Shown piece after piece: positions 34,772 through 44,733 of a stretch of 64,000 nucleotides of DNA. The first letter of the stretch is position 1; each line of letters starts with the position of its first letter. The notes below the pieces were generated by a model. It did no database searches. It was not told the DNA's origin and saw nothing but the letters and a program-made list of their open reading frames with translations. The position numbers and the translations under genes are program-made. The stretch covers positions 1 to 64,000 of the forward strand of contig JAWUVZ010000096.1 of the NCBI GenBank assembly GCA_034112105.1, given 5' to 3'. Source of the DNA: Glaciecola sp034112105 (GTDB taxonomy: Bacteria; Pseudomonadota; Gammaproteobacteria; Enterobacterales; Alteromonadaceae).

Positions 34772-35998
34772 TTGAACACTCAAGAATTTATTCAAATCCG
34801 TCGTTTCATATTGAAACTGGGCAAAATGTTGCACAAGTATGGAACGCCCGCATTTCGACTAGAAGCATACTTGCTAGAAGTCGCTAGCTATTTAGGTGTT
34901 TATGCGTCGTTTATAGCAACGCCAACCTCTATTACTTTTGTCATTTGGAGTGATAAACACGAAGACGAATATAATCATGCGGCGCGCCTTCAACCTGGCG
35001 ATTTGGACATGAATGCCTTATCGCTTACCGACGAATTAGCAAATGCACTGTTGTCTGGGGAAGTGAGTCTAACGGAGGCTGATATCCGTTTGGACGCAAT
35101 AAATGAGATGCCAAGTCCCTACGGAAAGGTAATTACCGGTTTAGCATTTTCTTTGGCTACAGGTTCGTTTTCAATGTTGATGGGAGCAAGTCTCGCAGAG
35201 ATATTCTGGGCTGGTTTACTGGGTTTTGTCTCCTACCTATGGATTTTATGGTCACAAAAATCAAAGCGCGTAAATTTAATGCTCGAACCAGTAACTTCAT
35301 TTGCTGCCGGTATTTTAGCATGCGCTATAAGCCGCTATTTAGATCCTGGTATTAACATTCCGTTGATGGTGCTTTCTGCCGTTATCGTATTGGTGCCCGG
35401 TTTAGCACTTACCATGGGCTTGGCAGAGCTTTCGTCGAGAAATCTGGTGTCAGGAACGGCGCGGATCATGGACGCAATTATGCAATTGTTTAAACTCTAC
35501 TTTGGTGCATTCTTAGGCGTTGGTGTTGGTTTTACTTTATTTGGTGAGAACCAGTTCGAACCCGCCGCTTCTTTGCCATATTGGGCTACATGGTTGGCTG
35601 TTGGTTTGTTGTGTTTCGCACTAGTACCTATTTTCAGAACACGACTTAAGCACATTCATTGGGCCTTAATGTCGGCTTTTATCGCTTATGGCGTGACGGT
35701 TTTTAGTTCTCATTATATAGATCAAACCTTTGGCACATTCTTAGGGGCATTTGCGCTTGGTGTTTTTGCTAATGCATTTGGGAGAATAGCGAATCAACCC
35801 TCAACCATTGTCGCTATGCATGGCTTGATTGTGCTGGTCCCAGGTTCCAAAACTTATATCGGCTTGAATTCGTTTATATCAGGCCAAGACTTTGTACAAG
35901 CGTCGCATGTTGGACCAGAAGTATTTTTGATATTTATGTCTTTGGTGGCGGGATTAATATTTGCCAATGTCGTAATGCCAACCAGAAAAGCACTTTAG
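34772..35998 (+). CDS. Threonine/serine exporter family protein (ThrE type)
   Basis: The N-terminal cytoplasmic domain (about residues 10-110) contains FILKLGKMLHKYGTPAFRLE, typical of ThrE/YjjP. About ten membrane segments follow, and the second half carries the YjjB-like portion with GTFLGAFALGVFANAFGRI and LIVLVPGSKTYIGLNSFISG. So this is a full fused exporter (PF06738 plus PF12821) in the inner membrane, moving threonine/serine or a related small organic acid out. I place the start at TTG 34772 because the first ATG in frame (34652) overlaps the nitroreductase gene by 68 bp and adds non-conserved residues. The start is uncertain. Confidence 0.83.
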   Translation: MNTQEFIQIRRFILKLGKMLHKYGTPAFRLEAYLLEVASYLGVYASFIATPTSITFVIWSDKHEDEYNHAARLQPGDLDMNALSLTDELANALLSGEVSLTEADIRLDAINEMPSPYGKVITGLAFSLATGSFSMLMGASLAEIFWAGLLGFVSYLWILWSQKSKRVNLMLEPVTSFAAGILACAISRYLDPGINIPLMVLSAVIVLVPGLALTMGLAELSSRNLVSGTARIMDAIMQLFKLYFGAFLGVGVGFTLFGENQFEPAASLPYWATWLAVGLLCFALVPIFRTRLKHIHWALMSAFIAYGVTVFSSHYIDQTFGTFLGAFALGVFANAFGRIANQPSTIVAMHGLIVLVPGSKTYIGLNSFISGQDFVQASHVGPEVFLIFMSLVAGLIFANVVMPTRKAL

Positions 35999-36166
35999 TT
36001 GCGTTTTATATAACATTAACAATGCTTTTCCTCTCTACTATTCATGGAACTAAGGCCACACGATTAACTAAATAAAGTGTGCTTGTATACAACGCCATCC
36101 TATATTGGAGCTAGCGATGAGCCATCTTGGTTCGTAATAAGTTCGCAAAAAATTAGGAACCAACTT

Positions 36167-37078
36167 ATGTCACAAAATAATGCATTAACGTATTCTGGTA
36201 AGACAACACTTATTTCTGGAGCCGCAGGTGGCATAGGGTTCGCGTTAGCGAAAGAATTTGGTGAGTTGGGCATGAACGTGGTGATTGCCGATATTGACGA
36301 AGCGGCCCTAGCGAGTGCTAAAAAGCAATTAGAATCGTTGAATATTAAGGTCTTGGCCTGCAAGTTAGATGTCACCGATTTTACTCAGTGGCAAGCTTGT
36401 GTTGAGCAAACTTTAGCCGCTTTTGGCAAACTGCATATGGTTGTAAATAATGCGGGGGTAGGCGGTGTTCCTGGAAAAATTGAGCAGGCTGACCACGACA
36501 TATGGCGCTGGGTTGTTGATGTCAACTTGATGGGAGTAGTATATGGCGCTCAAGTCGCTATACCTGAAATAAAACGCCATGGTGAAGGTGGCTGGATTAT
36601 CAATGTTGCGTCAATGGCCGGTATGATGGGGGTTCCTTATGCAAGTTCTTATTCCGCTACAAAAGCAGCCGTTGTGTCGTTGACCGAAAGTTGGGCCGTG
36701 GAATTAAAATCACATAATATTCACGTTTCAGCGTTGTGCCCGGCCTTTGTAAAAACTCGTATTCATGAGTCAATGCGCAATAAACAAGATAAATATAAGT
36801 CGTCTAAGGAATCCCAAGAAATTACGCCTGCCGATAAACAGCGCCACAAGAAAAATGTTGGTCAAGCAGCTGCTCTTGTCGAGTCAGGTATTGCTCCAGA
36901 GCTGCTTGCCAAGCGTGTTGTTGAAGCTCTTAATTCAGGGCAAATGTATATATTTACCCACCCTAACTACAAAGAAGTCGCCGGCTACAGAGCGGCAATG
37001 ATTGGTAAGGCGTTTGACGATGCTCAGCAAAGTGAGTTAGTTAAACACCTCATTGATGATGACATAGTTAGTTTGTAA
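36167..37078 (+). CDS. Short-chain dehydrogenase/reductase
   Basis: This SDR has cofactor motif GAAGGIGFALA, NNAGVGG, and the catalytic Ser (INVASMAGMMG) with YSATK (Tyr and Lys). The ATG at 36167 has the ribosome-binding site AGGAACC. The frame extends to 36077 but the added residues are not part of the fold. It should oxidise or reduce an alcohol/ketone with NAD(P). It may have belonged with the lost monooxygenase (33.8 kb), as alcohol dehydrogenases of this type often sit beside Baeyer-Villiger enzymes. That link is inference. Confidence 0.86.
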   Translation: MSQNNALTYSGKTTLISGAAGGIGFALAKEFGELGMNVVIADIDEAALASAKKQLESLNIKVLACKLDVTDFTQWQACVEQTLAAFGKLHMVVNNAGVGGVPGKIEQADHDIWRWVVDVNLMGVVYGAQVAIPEIKRHGEGGWIINVASMAGMMGVPYASSYSATKAAVVSLTESWAVELKSHNIHVSALCPAFVKTRIHESMRNKQDKYKSSKESQEITPADKQRHKKNVGQAAALVESGIAPELLAKRVVEALNSGQMYIFTHPNYKEVAGYRAAMIGKAFDDAQQSELVKHLIDDDIVSL

Positions 37079-37183
37079 GTTTACTTTAATAATCATTAAG
37101 ATGGCTGTTACAGTGCAATAGTAGATAATTTGTTAGCATCAACATGATGATATTAAACATCAGAATCTTTGCTTGAGGGCGTT

Positions 37184-37924
37184 ATGGCAGAAACAAAATG
37201 GGATCCGGTTAAGTACAACCAAGTGGCTGATTTTGTAAGTAAGCTTGGTGAACCTTTATTAGTGCTGCTTGAACCTAAATTATCGGACTCTATTTTAGAT
37301 TTAGGCTGCGGCGATGGCAGTCTGACCGAAAAAATTAAACCGTTATGCAAAAATGTGCTTGGAATAGACGCGAGCGCAGAAATGGTTCTAGCTGCTAAAG
37401 CCAAGGGCGTTAATGCTGTTGTTAAGGATGCTCATAATTTAGATTTTAATGAACAGTTTGATGGTGTTTTTTCGAATGCAGCTCTGCATTGGATGACAGC
37501 ACCAAAGGCAGTGCTTAGCGGTATTTATCGGGCATTAAAACCACAAGGCCGGTTTGTAGCAGAGTTCGGTGGCTTCGGTAACGCAAGAAAAATAGTTGAC
37601 GCGCTAACTACGTGTTTAGAACGAGAAGGTATTGTGTATCAAAATCCATGGTACTTCCCTTCGGCTGAGACATACTCTAATTTATTGGCACAACACGGCT
37701 TTTCTGTTGAATATATCGAATTATTTGATCGTTTGACGCCCCTACCGGAACACTTAAGTGAATGGTTAGAAGCCTTTGGGCAGGCATTCTTTACAAATGC
37801 AGAGATTCAACAAAAAAGACACATCATTGACGAAGTTACTAATCTATTAAAGCCTGATTTATTTGTAAATGGGCAATGGTATGTCGATTACGTCAGGTTG
37901 CGCTTAAAAGCCTTAAAATCATAG
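37184..37924 (+). CDS. Class I SAM-dependent methyltransferase
   Basis: This is a cytoplasmic methyltransferase of about 246 residues. The SAM site is ILDLGCGDGSLTEKI with acidic residue in VLGIDAS, then FSNAALHWM, as in the trans-aconitate methyltransferase-like and other UbiE-like groups. ATG 37184 has GAGG upstream; a TTG at 37169 is a weaker alternative. The 3' end overlaps the converging isochorismatase-fold gene by 6 bp. The acceptor substrate is unknown. Confidence 0.83.
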   Translation: MAETKWDPVKYNQVADFVSKLGEPLLVLLEPKLSDSILDLGCGDGSLTEKIKPLCKNVLGIDASAEMVLAAKAKGVNAVVKDAHNLDFNEQFDGVFSNAALHWMTAPKAVLSGIYRALKPQGRFVAEFGGFGNARKIVDALTTCLEREGIVYQNPWYFPSAETYSNLLAQHGFSVEYIELFDRLTPLPEHLSEWLEAFGQAFFTNAEIQQKRHIIDEVTNLLKPDLFVNGQWYVDYVRLRLKALKS

Positions 37925-38536
37925 TGATTTAAAGTATTCCTTAATGTTACTCAATGGCAAAACTTGAGCATACTTTGCATGCATATCATGTAAGCTCATC
38001 TCATGTGCAGCCTGATTTCGATCCCCACACGCTTCAGGTACAACCGCACACATGAAATTATGTTGCAGAGCATCCACGCATGTCGCGCGCACACAACCCG
38101 AAGTAGTTAAACCCGTTATAATGAGGGAGTCTATTTTAAGCGCTGCTAACTTAGTCGCCAATGTTGTCGAAAAAAAAGCGCTTGGATAGTGTTTCTCAAT
38201 AATATTGTCGGCGTTGACATATTGGCTAAACTTGTCGTGAATATCTACCCAACGAGAACCTCTTTGCAATATATTTAATGCCGGCAATCGTTGCCTAAAC
38301 ACGCTCGCTTGTTTTTCATTGTCGTAAATAACGGTGCTAAAAAATAAAGGGATTTGCTTATCAATGGCAGCATTGATTAGCTCAAGATTAGCATCGATTT
38401 GAGGTTCAAAATTTCCTCCCAAAGGGCTTTCTTTATCTGTAAAACCGTTGCTAAAATCGACAGCAATTACAGCTGGCCATTTGCCCAACTGTAATTCACC
38501 AATAACAAGATCATTATCGATAAGTTTTACTGTCAT
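37919..38536 (-). CDS. Isochorismatase-fold cysteine hydrolase (carbamoylsarcosine amidase-like)
   Basis: This 205-residue protein has the catalytic Asp in VIAVDFSNGF, the Lys in IIEKHYPSAFF and the Cys in ITGLTTSGCVRATCVDAL, the triad of the isochorismatase superfamily. The last motif is closest to N-carbamoylsarcosine amidases and related amide hydrolases. It follows hyuB directly (stop and start adjacent), so it is the last gene of the seven-gene operon. It probably hydrolyses a carbamoyl or amide product of the HyuAB step. Confidence 0.83.
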   Translation of the reverse strand: MTVKLIDNDLVIGELQLGKWPAVIAVDFSNGFTDKESPLGGNFEPQIDANLELINAAIDKQIPLFFSTVIYDNEKQASVFRQRLPALNILQRGSRWVDIHDKFSQYVNADNIIEKHYPSAFFSTTLATKLAALKIDSLIITGLTTSGCVRATCVDALQHNFMCAVVPEACGDRNQAAHEMSLHDMHAKYAQVLPLSNIKEYFKSL

Positions 38537-40387
38537 TTAGAACTCGGGTGCTTGCGGAGCGGGTAGCTTGGTTTCTGCCAAACTACGAGCTTTGATATCG
38601 GCTATGTCACCGCCAAAATCAAACAATTTAACATCACCACGGACACTGCTCATTTCTGCTCTTAGCGCTGATGTCGCAGCTTGGTCTATCGACATATCTT
38701 CCTTTATTACTACCCCATAAGATCTGGCGCCTTGAACAGAAACTAATGAACGATTGATGTCATCCAGCACCAACTGAGGCTCGCGTTTGAATGGGTCTCC
38801 CCAACCACCGCCACCCCATGTATTAAAGTACAAAATATCGCCTTTTTTAACCTCAATACCTTCACATTTTGCTGGTAACGTTTCTTCGCTTCCATCTGCT
38901 CGTATTAATATTTTGGTTGAGCGCATACCGGGGACTCCGCCGTTAACGCCCCAAGGATAGGTTAACCAACGATCATCATGGATCGCTATTTGGCCGTCAT
39001 TCAAGAAGCGATAGCCTACAGATAGTCCATTACCACCACGGTGCAAGCCTGCGCCACCTGAATCCAATATCGCTTCATAATTCTCTACTCTCAGCGGAAA
39101 GTAAGCCTCAATGAATTCGTTAGGCACATTAGTAAAGCCTGGCCATAGTGAATGGCCATCAGGACCGTCTCCAGCAGGGCGACCTGGAATACCACCAAAG
39201 CCGATTTGAAAGAGTTGAAACCATTCGCCCTTATCATCGTAGCCTGAATAAAATAAATGCGGTGAATCGGAAAAGCCTGCGGCGTTCATTGCCTCGGGTG
39301 CACCTTGTCCTAGCAAGCCACCCATGACATCAAATATTCGGCCTAGGGCATGTGTTCTTCCAGAAAGAGCCGCCGGGTAATTTGGCTTCAATAAGCTGCC
39401 TTGCGGTATGCGTACGTCCACTAAGTCATAAAAACCATCATTGAAGAGTATTTGTGGGTCAACTAAATTAATGGTGAAAGAACCAAAAAACATCTTAAAC
39501 ATTTCTTCATTTAAGTAGAAATTAATGGAGCTTTTAGCTTGTGGATCGGTACCTTCAAAGTCAAATATTGCTTTAGGTCCTTCACGCCACATTTTACAGC
39601 GAATCTTGTACGGTCCTTTACCGACGCCATCATCGCACAAGTAATCTTCAAATACGCGAGGCTCTTCAGGCACTAACATATTGATGATTGCAGACATTGC
39701 AGTGTGATTTCGTTCTAACATAACTTCCATCGTTGAGTAGAAAGTATCATCACCAAATCTATCTGCAATCTCGATAACCCGCTTTGACGCCGTATTGCAT
39801 GCAGCGACCAATGCGTTTAAATCAAAGCGGTTCCACTGTGGCGTTCTGACGTTATGTAATATGAGTTCCAACAGGTCTTTCTGCAATACCCCTTTCTTGT
39901 ACAACTTCGTAGGGGGAATACGGATACCTTCTTGGAAAATGGTTTCTGCTTTTATTGGAATTGAGCCTGGGACCATTCCGCCATTATCTGACATGTGACC
40001 AAACATTGCTGACCAGGCAATATGCCTACCTTCACGGAAAATAGGAACAATAACAATCCAATCAGGTAGATGGGATACTGCACCATTGCACATATAAGGG
40101 TCGTTAGTTAGCAGCACATCACCTTCTTCCACTTCGCCTGAAAATGCGTCCATAAACCCATGAATGAAAGAACCAAATTGTCCTACTACCATTTTGCCAT
40201 CTTTATTCGCAATCATCGGAAAGCAATCACCTTGCTCACGAATACCAGGACTCATAGCTGTTCGAAATAAGACCGCGTCCATTTCTTCACGCGCATTTTT
40301 TAGTGCGTTTTCAATGATATCAACGGTGACAGTGTCGGTATCTACACGATTAAGAGGAGCTGAGTTTGTTTCAATAATTTTATTCAT
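38537..40387 (-). CDS. Hydantoinase B / oxoprolinase family subunit
   Basis: This 616-residue protein matches HyuB-type subunits: DAVLFRTAMSPGIREQGDCF near the N-terminus, LTNDPYMCNGAVSHLPDWIV, and the glycine-rich GGAGLHRGGNGLSVGYRF with a late WGGGGWGDPF. The family covers N-methylhydantoinases, 5-oxoprolinases and acetone/acetophenone carboxylases. It works with HyuA, whose gene lies 12 bp upstream. The ribosome-binding site AGGAGATC precedes the ATG. Which of the family's reactions it performs is not decided by the sequence. Confidence 0.9.
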   Translation of the reverse strand: MNKIIETNSAPLNRVDTDTVTVDIIENALKNAREEMDAVLFRTAMSPGIREQGDCFPMIANKDGKMVVGQFGSFIHGFMDAFSGEVEEGDVLLTNDPYMCNGAVSHLPDWIVIVPIFREGRHIAWSAMFGHMSDNGGMVPGSIPIKAETIFQEGIRIPPTKLYKKGVLQKDLLELILHNVRTPQWNRFDLNALVAACNTASKRVIEIADRFGDDTFYSTMEVMLERNHTAMSAIINMLVPEEPRVFEDYLCDDGVGKGPYKIRCKMWREGPKAIFDFEGTDPQAKSSINFYLNEEMFKMFFGSFTINLVDPQILFNDGFYDLVDVRIPQGSLLKPNYPAALSGRTHALGRIFDVMGGLLGQGAPEAMNAAGFSDSPHLFYSGYDDKGEWFQLFQIGFGGIPGRPAGDGPDGHSLWPGFTNVPNEFIEAYFPLRVENYEAILDSGGAGLHRGGNGLSVGYRFLNDGQIAIHDDRWLTYPWGVNGGVPGMRSTKILIRADGSEETLPAKCEGIEVKKGDILYFNTWGGGGWGDPFKREPQLVLDDINRSLVSVQGARSYGVVIKEDMSIDQAATSALRAEMSSVRGDVKLFDFGGDIADIKARSLAETKLPAPQAPEF

Positions 40388-40399
40388 TTTGATCTCCTA

Positions 40400-42475
40400 C
40401 TATTTATTTGTGTTTGCGTTAACAGGGTTAATTAGGAGGTTGCCAACAGTATCTACCGTGGCAATATACCCCGGTAAAATAACCGTTGTAGAATCCATTT
40501 CACCTACGATGCACGGGCCAGGAACAACTAATCCTACAACCATTTTAGCGCGCTCGTAAATAGCCGCCTGATGGTACTGTCCTTCATGATAAATTTTGGT
40601 ATCGGCAATTTTACATTCGAGTAACGTGGTATTTCCGGTTATTTGCTTGCTTGCCGGAAGAGCAGTAGCAGCCGCCGATACAATTGCACGAACCATGACA
40701 ATCTCATGACCTTCATCAAGGGCAAATGTAAATAGTTGAGTATGTTGCTCGTCAAAGCGGCTAATTAATAGATTAAGACCTTGTGCTTCAAAGTCGGCTT
40801 GAGAAATCTCAATAGATAGTTGAAATGCTTGGCCGGTATAACGAACATCAGCTTGCAAGGTAACTTCTAATTTATCTTTACTGACCCCATCGGAAATCAG
40901 CGTTGACGAAGCTTTCTCTGTTAACTCATGAAATAGCTTTGCTAGTGACGCTTGGTTTGTATTCTTGATGAGCGTGACATAAGTTTTGGATGCTTCATCT
41001 TTTACTACCGTTGTTGCATCACCGTATGCACACAATACGCCTGGTCCTGGCGGTATGATGGTAGGCCATGAACCTGTCAGAATTCCTAATGCATTTGCAT
41101 GTAAAGGACCTGCTCCGCCAAAACCAACTAGAGCAAAATCTCTAGGGTCAAAGCCTTGCTCAACAGACACCAATCGCAACGCACCAAACATAGCTTCATT
41201 AGCAATACGCACAATACCTTCAGCGGCTTCTTCTACAGAAAGTCCCATTGCATCAGCTACTTTTTTAACGGCTGTTACAGCGGCGGCCTTATCAATTGCC
41301 ATTTTACCGCCGAGCTGAACGTCTGAGGGCAAGTAACCTAAAACAACGTTAGCATCGCATACTGTTGGCTCAACGCCACCTTTCATATAAGCAGCTGGGC
41401 CCGGCTGAGCGCCGGCTGATTCAGGGCCTACTCGCAATGCTTTAGTTAACTCAGGGACGAAGGCAAGTGAACCACCACCGGCGCCAACGGTTCTAACGTC
41501 TACCGAAGGTGCTCGTACAGTAACATCGCCTACGCGTGTTTCACGTCGTATGCGAGCTTTTGCATTTTGTATTAAGGCAACGTCGGTTGATGTTCCGCCC
41601 ATATCAAACGTTAGAATATTGTCATATCCAGCGGCAGACGCGAAATGTATCGCACCGGATACGCCACCGGCAGGCCCACTCATTAGTAAGTTAACCGGAT
41701 TATCAGCCGCGGCATTTGCTGAGGCTAAACCACCGTCTGAGCGTAAAATCGATAGATGTAAATCTTGGCCCATGGTCTTATGTAAAGACGCTTGAAGATT
41801 ATCGATGTATCGTGCAACTTGTGGACGAACATATGAATTTACTACAGTGGTTTCTGTGCGTTCATACTCTTGCATTTCAGGCACTATGTCACTAGAAATA
41901 CTAATCGGTATATCGGTGAAGATTGTCGCTGCAACGGCTTTAGCTTGCTTTTCATGTTCGCCATTAACATAAGCATTAATGAAGCAAATAGTAAGTGCTT
42001 CGACTTCACCTTTCGCTTTAAGCTTAATTAAATCATTACGAAATGCCTGCTCGTCCAAGGTCTTAACCGTCTTTCCGTCCGCGCCCATTCGTTCATTAGC
42101 TTCTATCGTTAATTCTAATGGCGCAAGTAAAGGCTTCTTAACATAACTTACCCAGCCGCCTAAGCCTCCTGGGCAAAATGAGCGGGCTACTTGCAATACA
42201 TGCTTGTAGCCTTTAGTTGTAACCAGTCCAACTTTAGCTCCTTTGCCAGTGAGTACAGCGTTGGTTGCCACTGTCGTTCCATGCATAACACGATTAATTT
42301 GTTTTGGATCTATGCCTGATTCTTCGCATATTCGTGCAACGCCGTTTAAAACACCAATTGACGAATCTTCTGGTGTAGAGGGAACCTTTGCTGTGTGAGT
42401 TTCACCGTTGCTTTCGTTGATCAATAAAAGGTCTGTAAAAGTACCTCCAACATCAACGCCTAATCGATAACTCAT
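40400..42475 (-). CDS. Hydantoinase A / oxoprolinase family ATPase subunit
   Basis: This 691-residue protein begins YRLGVDVGGTFTDLLLI, the phosphate-binding segment of HyuA-type ASKHA ATPases. It then has HGTTVATNAVLTGKGAKVGL, LMSGPAGGVSGA, TFDMGGTSTDVALI and GAGGGSLAFVPE, followed by the substrate domain GFGGAGPLHA. With HyuB it would drive ring opening of a cyclic amide, or carboxylation of a ketone, using ATP. The two subunits and the isochorismatase-fold enzyme form one unit inside the operon. Confidence 0.9.
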   Translation of the reverse strand: MSYRLGVDVGGTFTDLLLINESNGETHTAKVPSTPEDSSIGVLNGVARICEESGIDPKQINRVMHGTTVATNAVLTGKGAKVGLVTTKGYKHVLQVARSFCPGGLGGWVSYVKKPLLAPLELTIEANERMGADGKTVKTLDEQAFRNDLIKLKAKGEVEALTICFINAYVNGEHEKQAKAVAATIFTDIPISISSDIVPEMQEYERTETTVVNSYVRPQVARYIDNLQASLHKTMGQDLHLSILRSDGGLASANAAADNPVNLLMSGPAGGVSGAIHFASAAGYDNILTFDMGGTSTDVALIQNAKARIRRETRVGDVTVRAPSVDVRTVGAGGGSLAFVPELTKALRVGPESAGAQPGPAAYMKGGVEPTVCDANVVLGYLPSDVQLGGKMAIDKAAAVTAVKKVADAMGLSVEEAAEGIVRIANEAMFGALRLVSVEQGFDPRDFALVGFGGAGPLHANALGILTGSWPTIIPPGPGVLCAYGDATTVVKDEASKTYVTLIKNTNQASLAKLFHELTEKASSTLISDGVSKDKLEVTLQADVRYTGQAFQLSIEISQADFEAQGLNLLISRFDEQHTQLFTFALDEGHEIVMVRAIVSAAATALPASKQITGNTTLLECKIADTKIYHEGQYHQAAIYERAKMVVGLVVPGPCIVGEMDSTTVILPGYIATVDTVGNLLINPVNANTNK

Positions 42476-42540
42476 AAACTTTTCCTTCTTTTAGTATTTG
42501 TTTTAACTAATATTTATGTAAGGTGGCCAGACTAATGAAT

Positions 42541-43446
42541 TTAACTAGTCTTAGGGTATTGTTTGCGTAACCATGTTTTTGTATTCCCCCCGCGGGCAGT
42601 CTGCGTTAATTCAACAGCCAGATCTGACGCCTCTAATAATGTCAGCATGTCTATGCCGGTCTTGTAGCCCATTTGTTCACACATCATTACGACATCTTCT
42701 GTTGCTACATTACCACTGGCGCCTGGAGCAAAAGGACAGCCACCTAAACCTGCGATTGATGCGTCAAAACGTCGAATACCCGCCTCTAGCGCTGCATATA
42801 AATTTGCTAAGCCCATTGCGCGGGTATCATGAAAGTGGCAAGAAAAAACATCTGAACCGAATTGTTTTACTAACTGGTTCATTAACGTATTAACTTCTAA
42901 GGGGTCTCCAGCACCGATGGTATCTGCAATAACTAGCCTAGATGCGCCCAATTCCAGCAAACTGCCAGCCATATCTATGACCTGTTGTGGCGCAATTATT
43001 CCTTCAAACGGACACGCCCAAGCAGTAGCTAAGTATACCTGCACCTCAACTGTAGTATTTTTCGACACATCGATGACGTCTTTAATCATGTTTAAGGTTT
43101 GCGCATTATCCATACTGATATTTTTTTCATTCATCGTATTCGATGTTGCAACGACTAATGAGGCTAACTTAACGTTATTTTGTTCGGCTAATTCAAATCC
43201 TTTCATATTTGGAATTAAGGCTGAATAATGGCAATTATTACTTGGAAGTTGTTGGCATATCTTGTCTGTACCTGCCATTGCAGGAACCGCTTTAGGTGAT
43301 ACAAATGCACCTACTTCTATGCCGTCTAGACCGGCATCGGTTAGTCGCTCGATAAGTTGTAATCGAAGCGCTGGCGTTAATATTTTCTTTTGATTTTGTA
43401 AGCCGTCACGTGGTCCTACATCATTAATGAAAACATCCTTAATCAT
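42541..43446 (-). CDS. HMG-CoA-lyase-like enzyme (HMGL family)
   Basis: This 301-residue TIM-barrel protein starts MIKDVFINDVGPRDGLQNQ. It has the metal-ligand motif CHFHDTRAMG and the signature GLGGCPFAPGASGNVATEDV with the catalytic Cys. All key residues of hydroxymethylglutaryl-CoA lyase are present, so it should split a 3-hydroxy-3-methyl (or related) acyl-CoA into acetyl-CoA plus a keto product. Its start overlaps the CoA-transferase stop by 8 bp, which implies translational coupling. The true substrate may differ from HMG-CoA given the neighbours. Confidence 0.88.
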   Translation of the reverse strand: MIKDVFINDVGPRDGLQNQKKILTPALRLQLIERLTDAGLDGIEVGAFVSPKAVPAMAGTDKICQQLPSNNCHYSALIPNMKGFELAEQNNVKLASLVVATSNTMNEKNISMDNAQTLNMIKDVIDVSKNTTVEVQVYLATAWACPFEGIIAPQQVIDMAGSLLELGASRLVIADTIGAGDPLEVNTLMNQLVKQFGSDVFSCHFHDTRAMGLANLYAALEAGIRRFDASIAGLGGCPFAPGASGNVATEDVVMMCEQMGYKTGIDMLTLLEASDLAVELTQTARGGNTKTWLRKQYPKTS

Positions 43447-44653
43447 TGTTACCTCCCCTTACTGCCCCTTCCGCTATTAACGCATCGATTCGCTCTTGAG
43501 ACATTTGCAATAGTTCTGACAAAACGGTTTGTGTATCTTGACCTAATTCAGGTGCAGCTTCGAATGTCTCCTCATTGGTACGTGAGAATTTGATTGGGTT
43601 ACCGGGTCCTTTGGTAGAGCTACCATTCGGATGTTTCAATTCTACAACCATATTTCGATGCAATACTTGTTCATCATTTAACGCGTCAGATAAGCTATTT
43701 ACCGGTGCGCAGGGAATTCGCTTTTCTTCTAATTGGGAAATCCAATAGGCAGTCGTATTTTGACCTAGTACTGCGTTTAATTTGTCATCGATAAAGTCTT
43801 TAGCGGCCCATCTGCCAGGCTGCCCATCGTACTTAGCGTCATCGAATTCAGGACACTTAACTACTTCATTTAGGTTCTTCCAGAAATTATCCGTAATAAT
43901 AGCAATAACAATAAATCCATCGGAAGTGCGGTATGTGTTGTATGGGACGTGTACAAAGTGAGAATTACCGATAGGATAGGGGTCATCACCAGATAAAAAA
44001 TGCATGGTCGCCATATAATTCAGCATTGAAACTTGGCAATCAAGCATAGAAATATCTACGTCTTGCCCTTTACCGCTAGTGGCGCGCTCTATAATTGCTG
44101 ATTGAATACCCATAACAGCAAACATACCGCCGCCAAGGTCACCAATGGGAATGCCTGCGCGAACAGGGTTATTTTTATCGGTTCCGGTAATTGACATACC
44201 CCCGCCAGTGGCTTGAGCAACTTGGTCGAAAGCAGGCCTTTTATATTTTGGACCGTTACTACCAAAACCAGTGATACTGCAGGTAATGATTCTAGGGTTA
44301 ATCTTGTTTAACGTTTCATAGTCAATACCCAGTCGCTCTGGAACACCAGCCCCGAAATTATTAATAACAACGTCGGACTCTTTGACTAATTCGTAAAACA
44401 CTTGTTTTCCCGCTGCGCTTTTTAAATCTATACAAATGCTTTGTTTGTTGCGATTGAGTGTTATGTAGTAAGCACCCATGCCTTCTAGCGAGTTTTTGGG
44501 ATCGGTTGCTAATAATTTGCGCGTACCTTCGCCCTGTAATGGCTCCACTTTTATTGTTTCTGCACCTAAGTCGGCAAGTATCATTGCACAGTAGGGGCCA
44601 GATAACATATGTGTTAAATCAATAACACGTAAACCAGCCAGTGGTTTATTCAT
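43439..44653 (-). CDS. CaiB/BaiF family (class III) CoA-transferase
   Basis: The ATG at 44653 is preceded by TTGGAGAAAATC, a strong ribosome-binding site, so the longer frame to 44722 is rejected. The N-terminus MNKPLAGLRVIDLTHMLSGP and ILADLGAETIKVEP are classic for the family. The catalytic Asp is in GIPIGDLGGGMF. It moves CoA from a donor such as succinyl-CoA to an organic acid, which is the natural step before the HMG-CoA-lyase-like enzyme next to it. Confidence 0.92.
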   Translation of the reverse strand: MNKPLAGLRVIDLTHMLSGPYCAMILADLGAETIKVEPLQGEGTRKLLATDPKNSLEGMGAYYITLNRNKQSICIDLKSAAGKQVFYELVKESDVVINNFGAGVPERLGIDYETLNKINPRIITCSITGFGSNGPKYKRPAFDQVAQATGGGMSITGTDKNNPVRAGIPIGDLGGGMFAVMGIQSAIIERATSGKGQDVDISMLDCQVSMLNYMATMHFLSGDDPYPIGNSHFVHVPYNTYRTSDGFIVIAIITDNFWKNLNEVVKCPEFDDAKYDGQPGRWAAKDFIDDKLNAVLGQNTTAYWISQLEEKRIPCAPVNSLSDALNDEQVLHRNMVVELKHPNGSSTKGPGNPIKFSRTNEETFEAAPELGQDTQTVLSELLQMSQERIDALIAEGAVRGGNND

Positions 44654-44733
44654 GATTTTCTCCAATTCAAACATTACTTTGGATGTTAGGCTTGAAGTGC
44701 TTAGTAACACTCCAAGCCGCATTCCACGATTGC

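Noticed and set aside
40986..41318. A 110-residue open frame on the plus strand inside hyuA
   Set aside because: It is a mirror frame of the hyuA coding sequence, with no recognisable domain and no ribosome-binding site.
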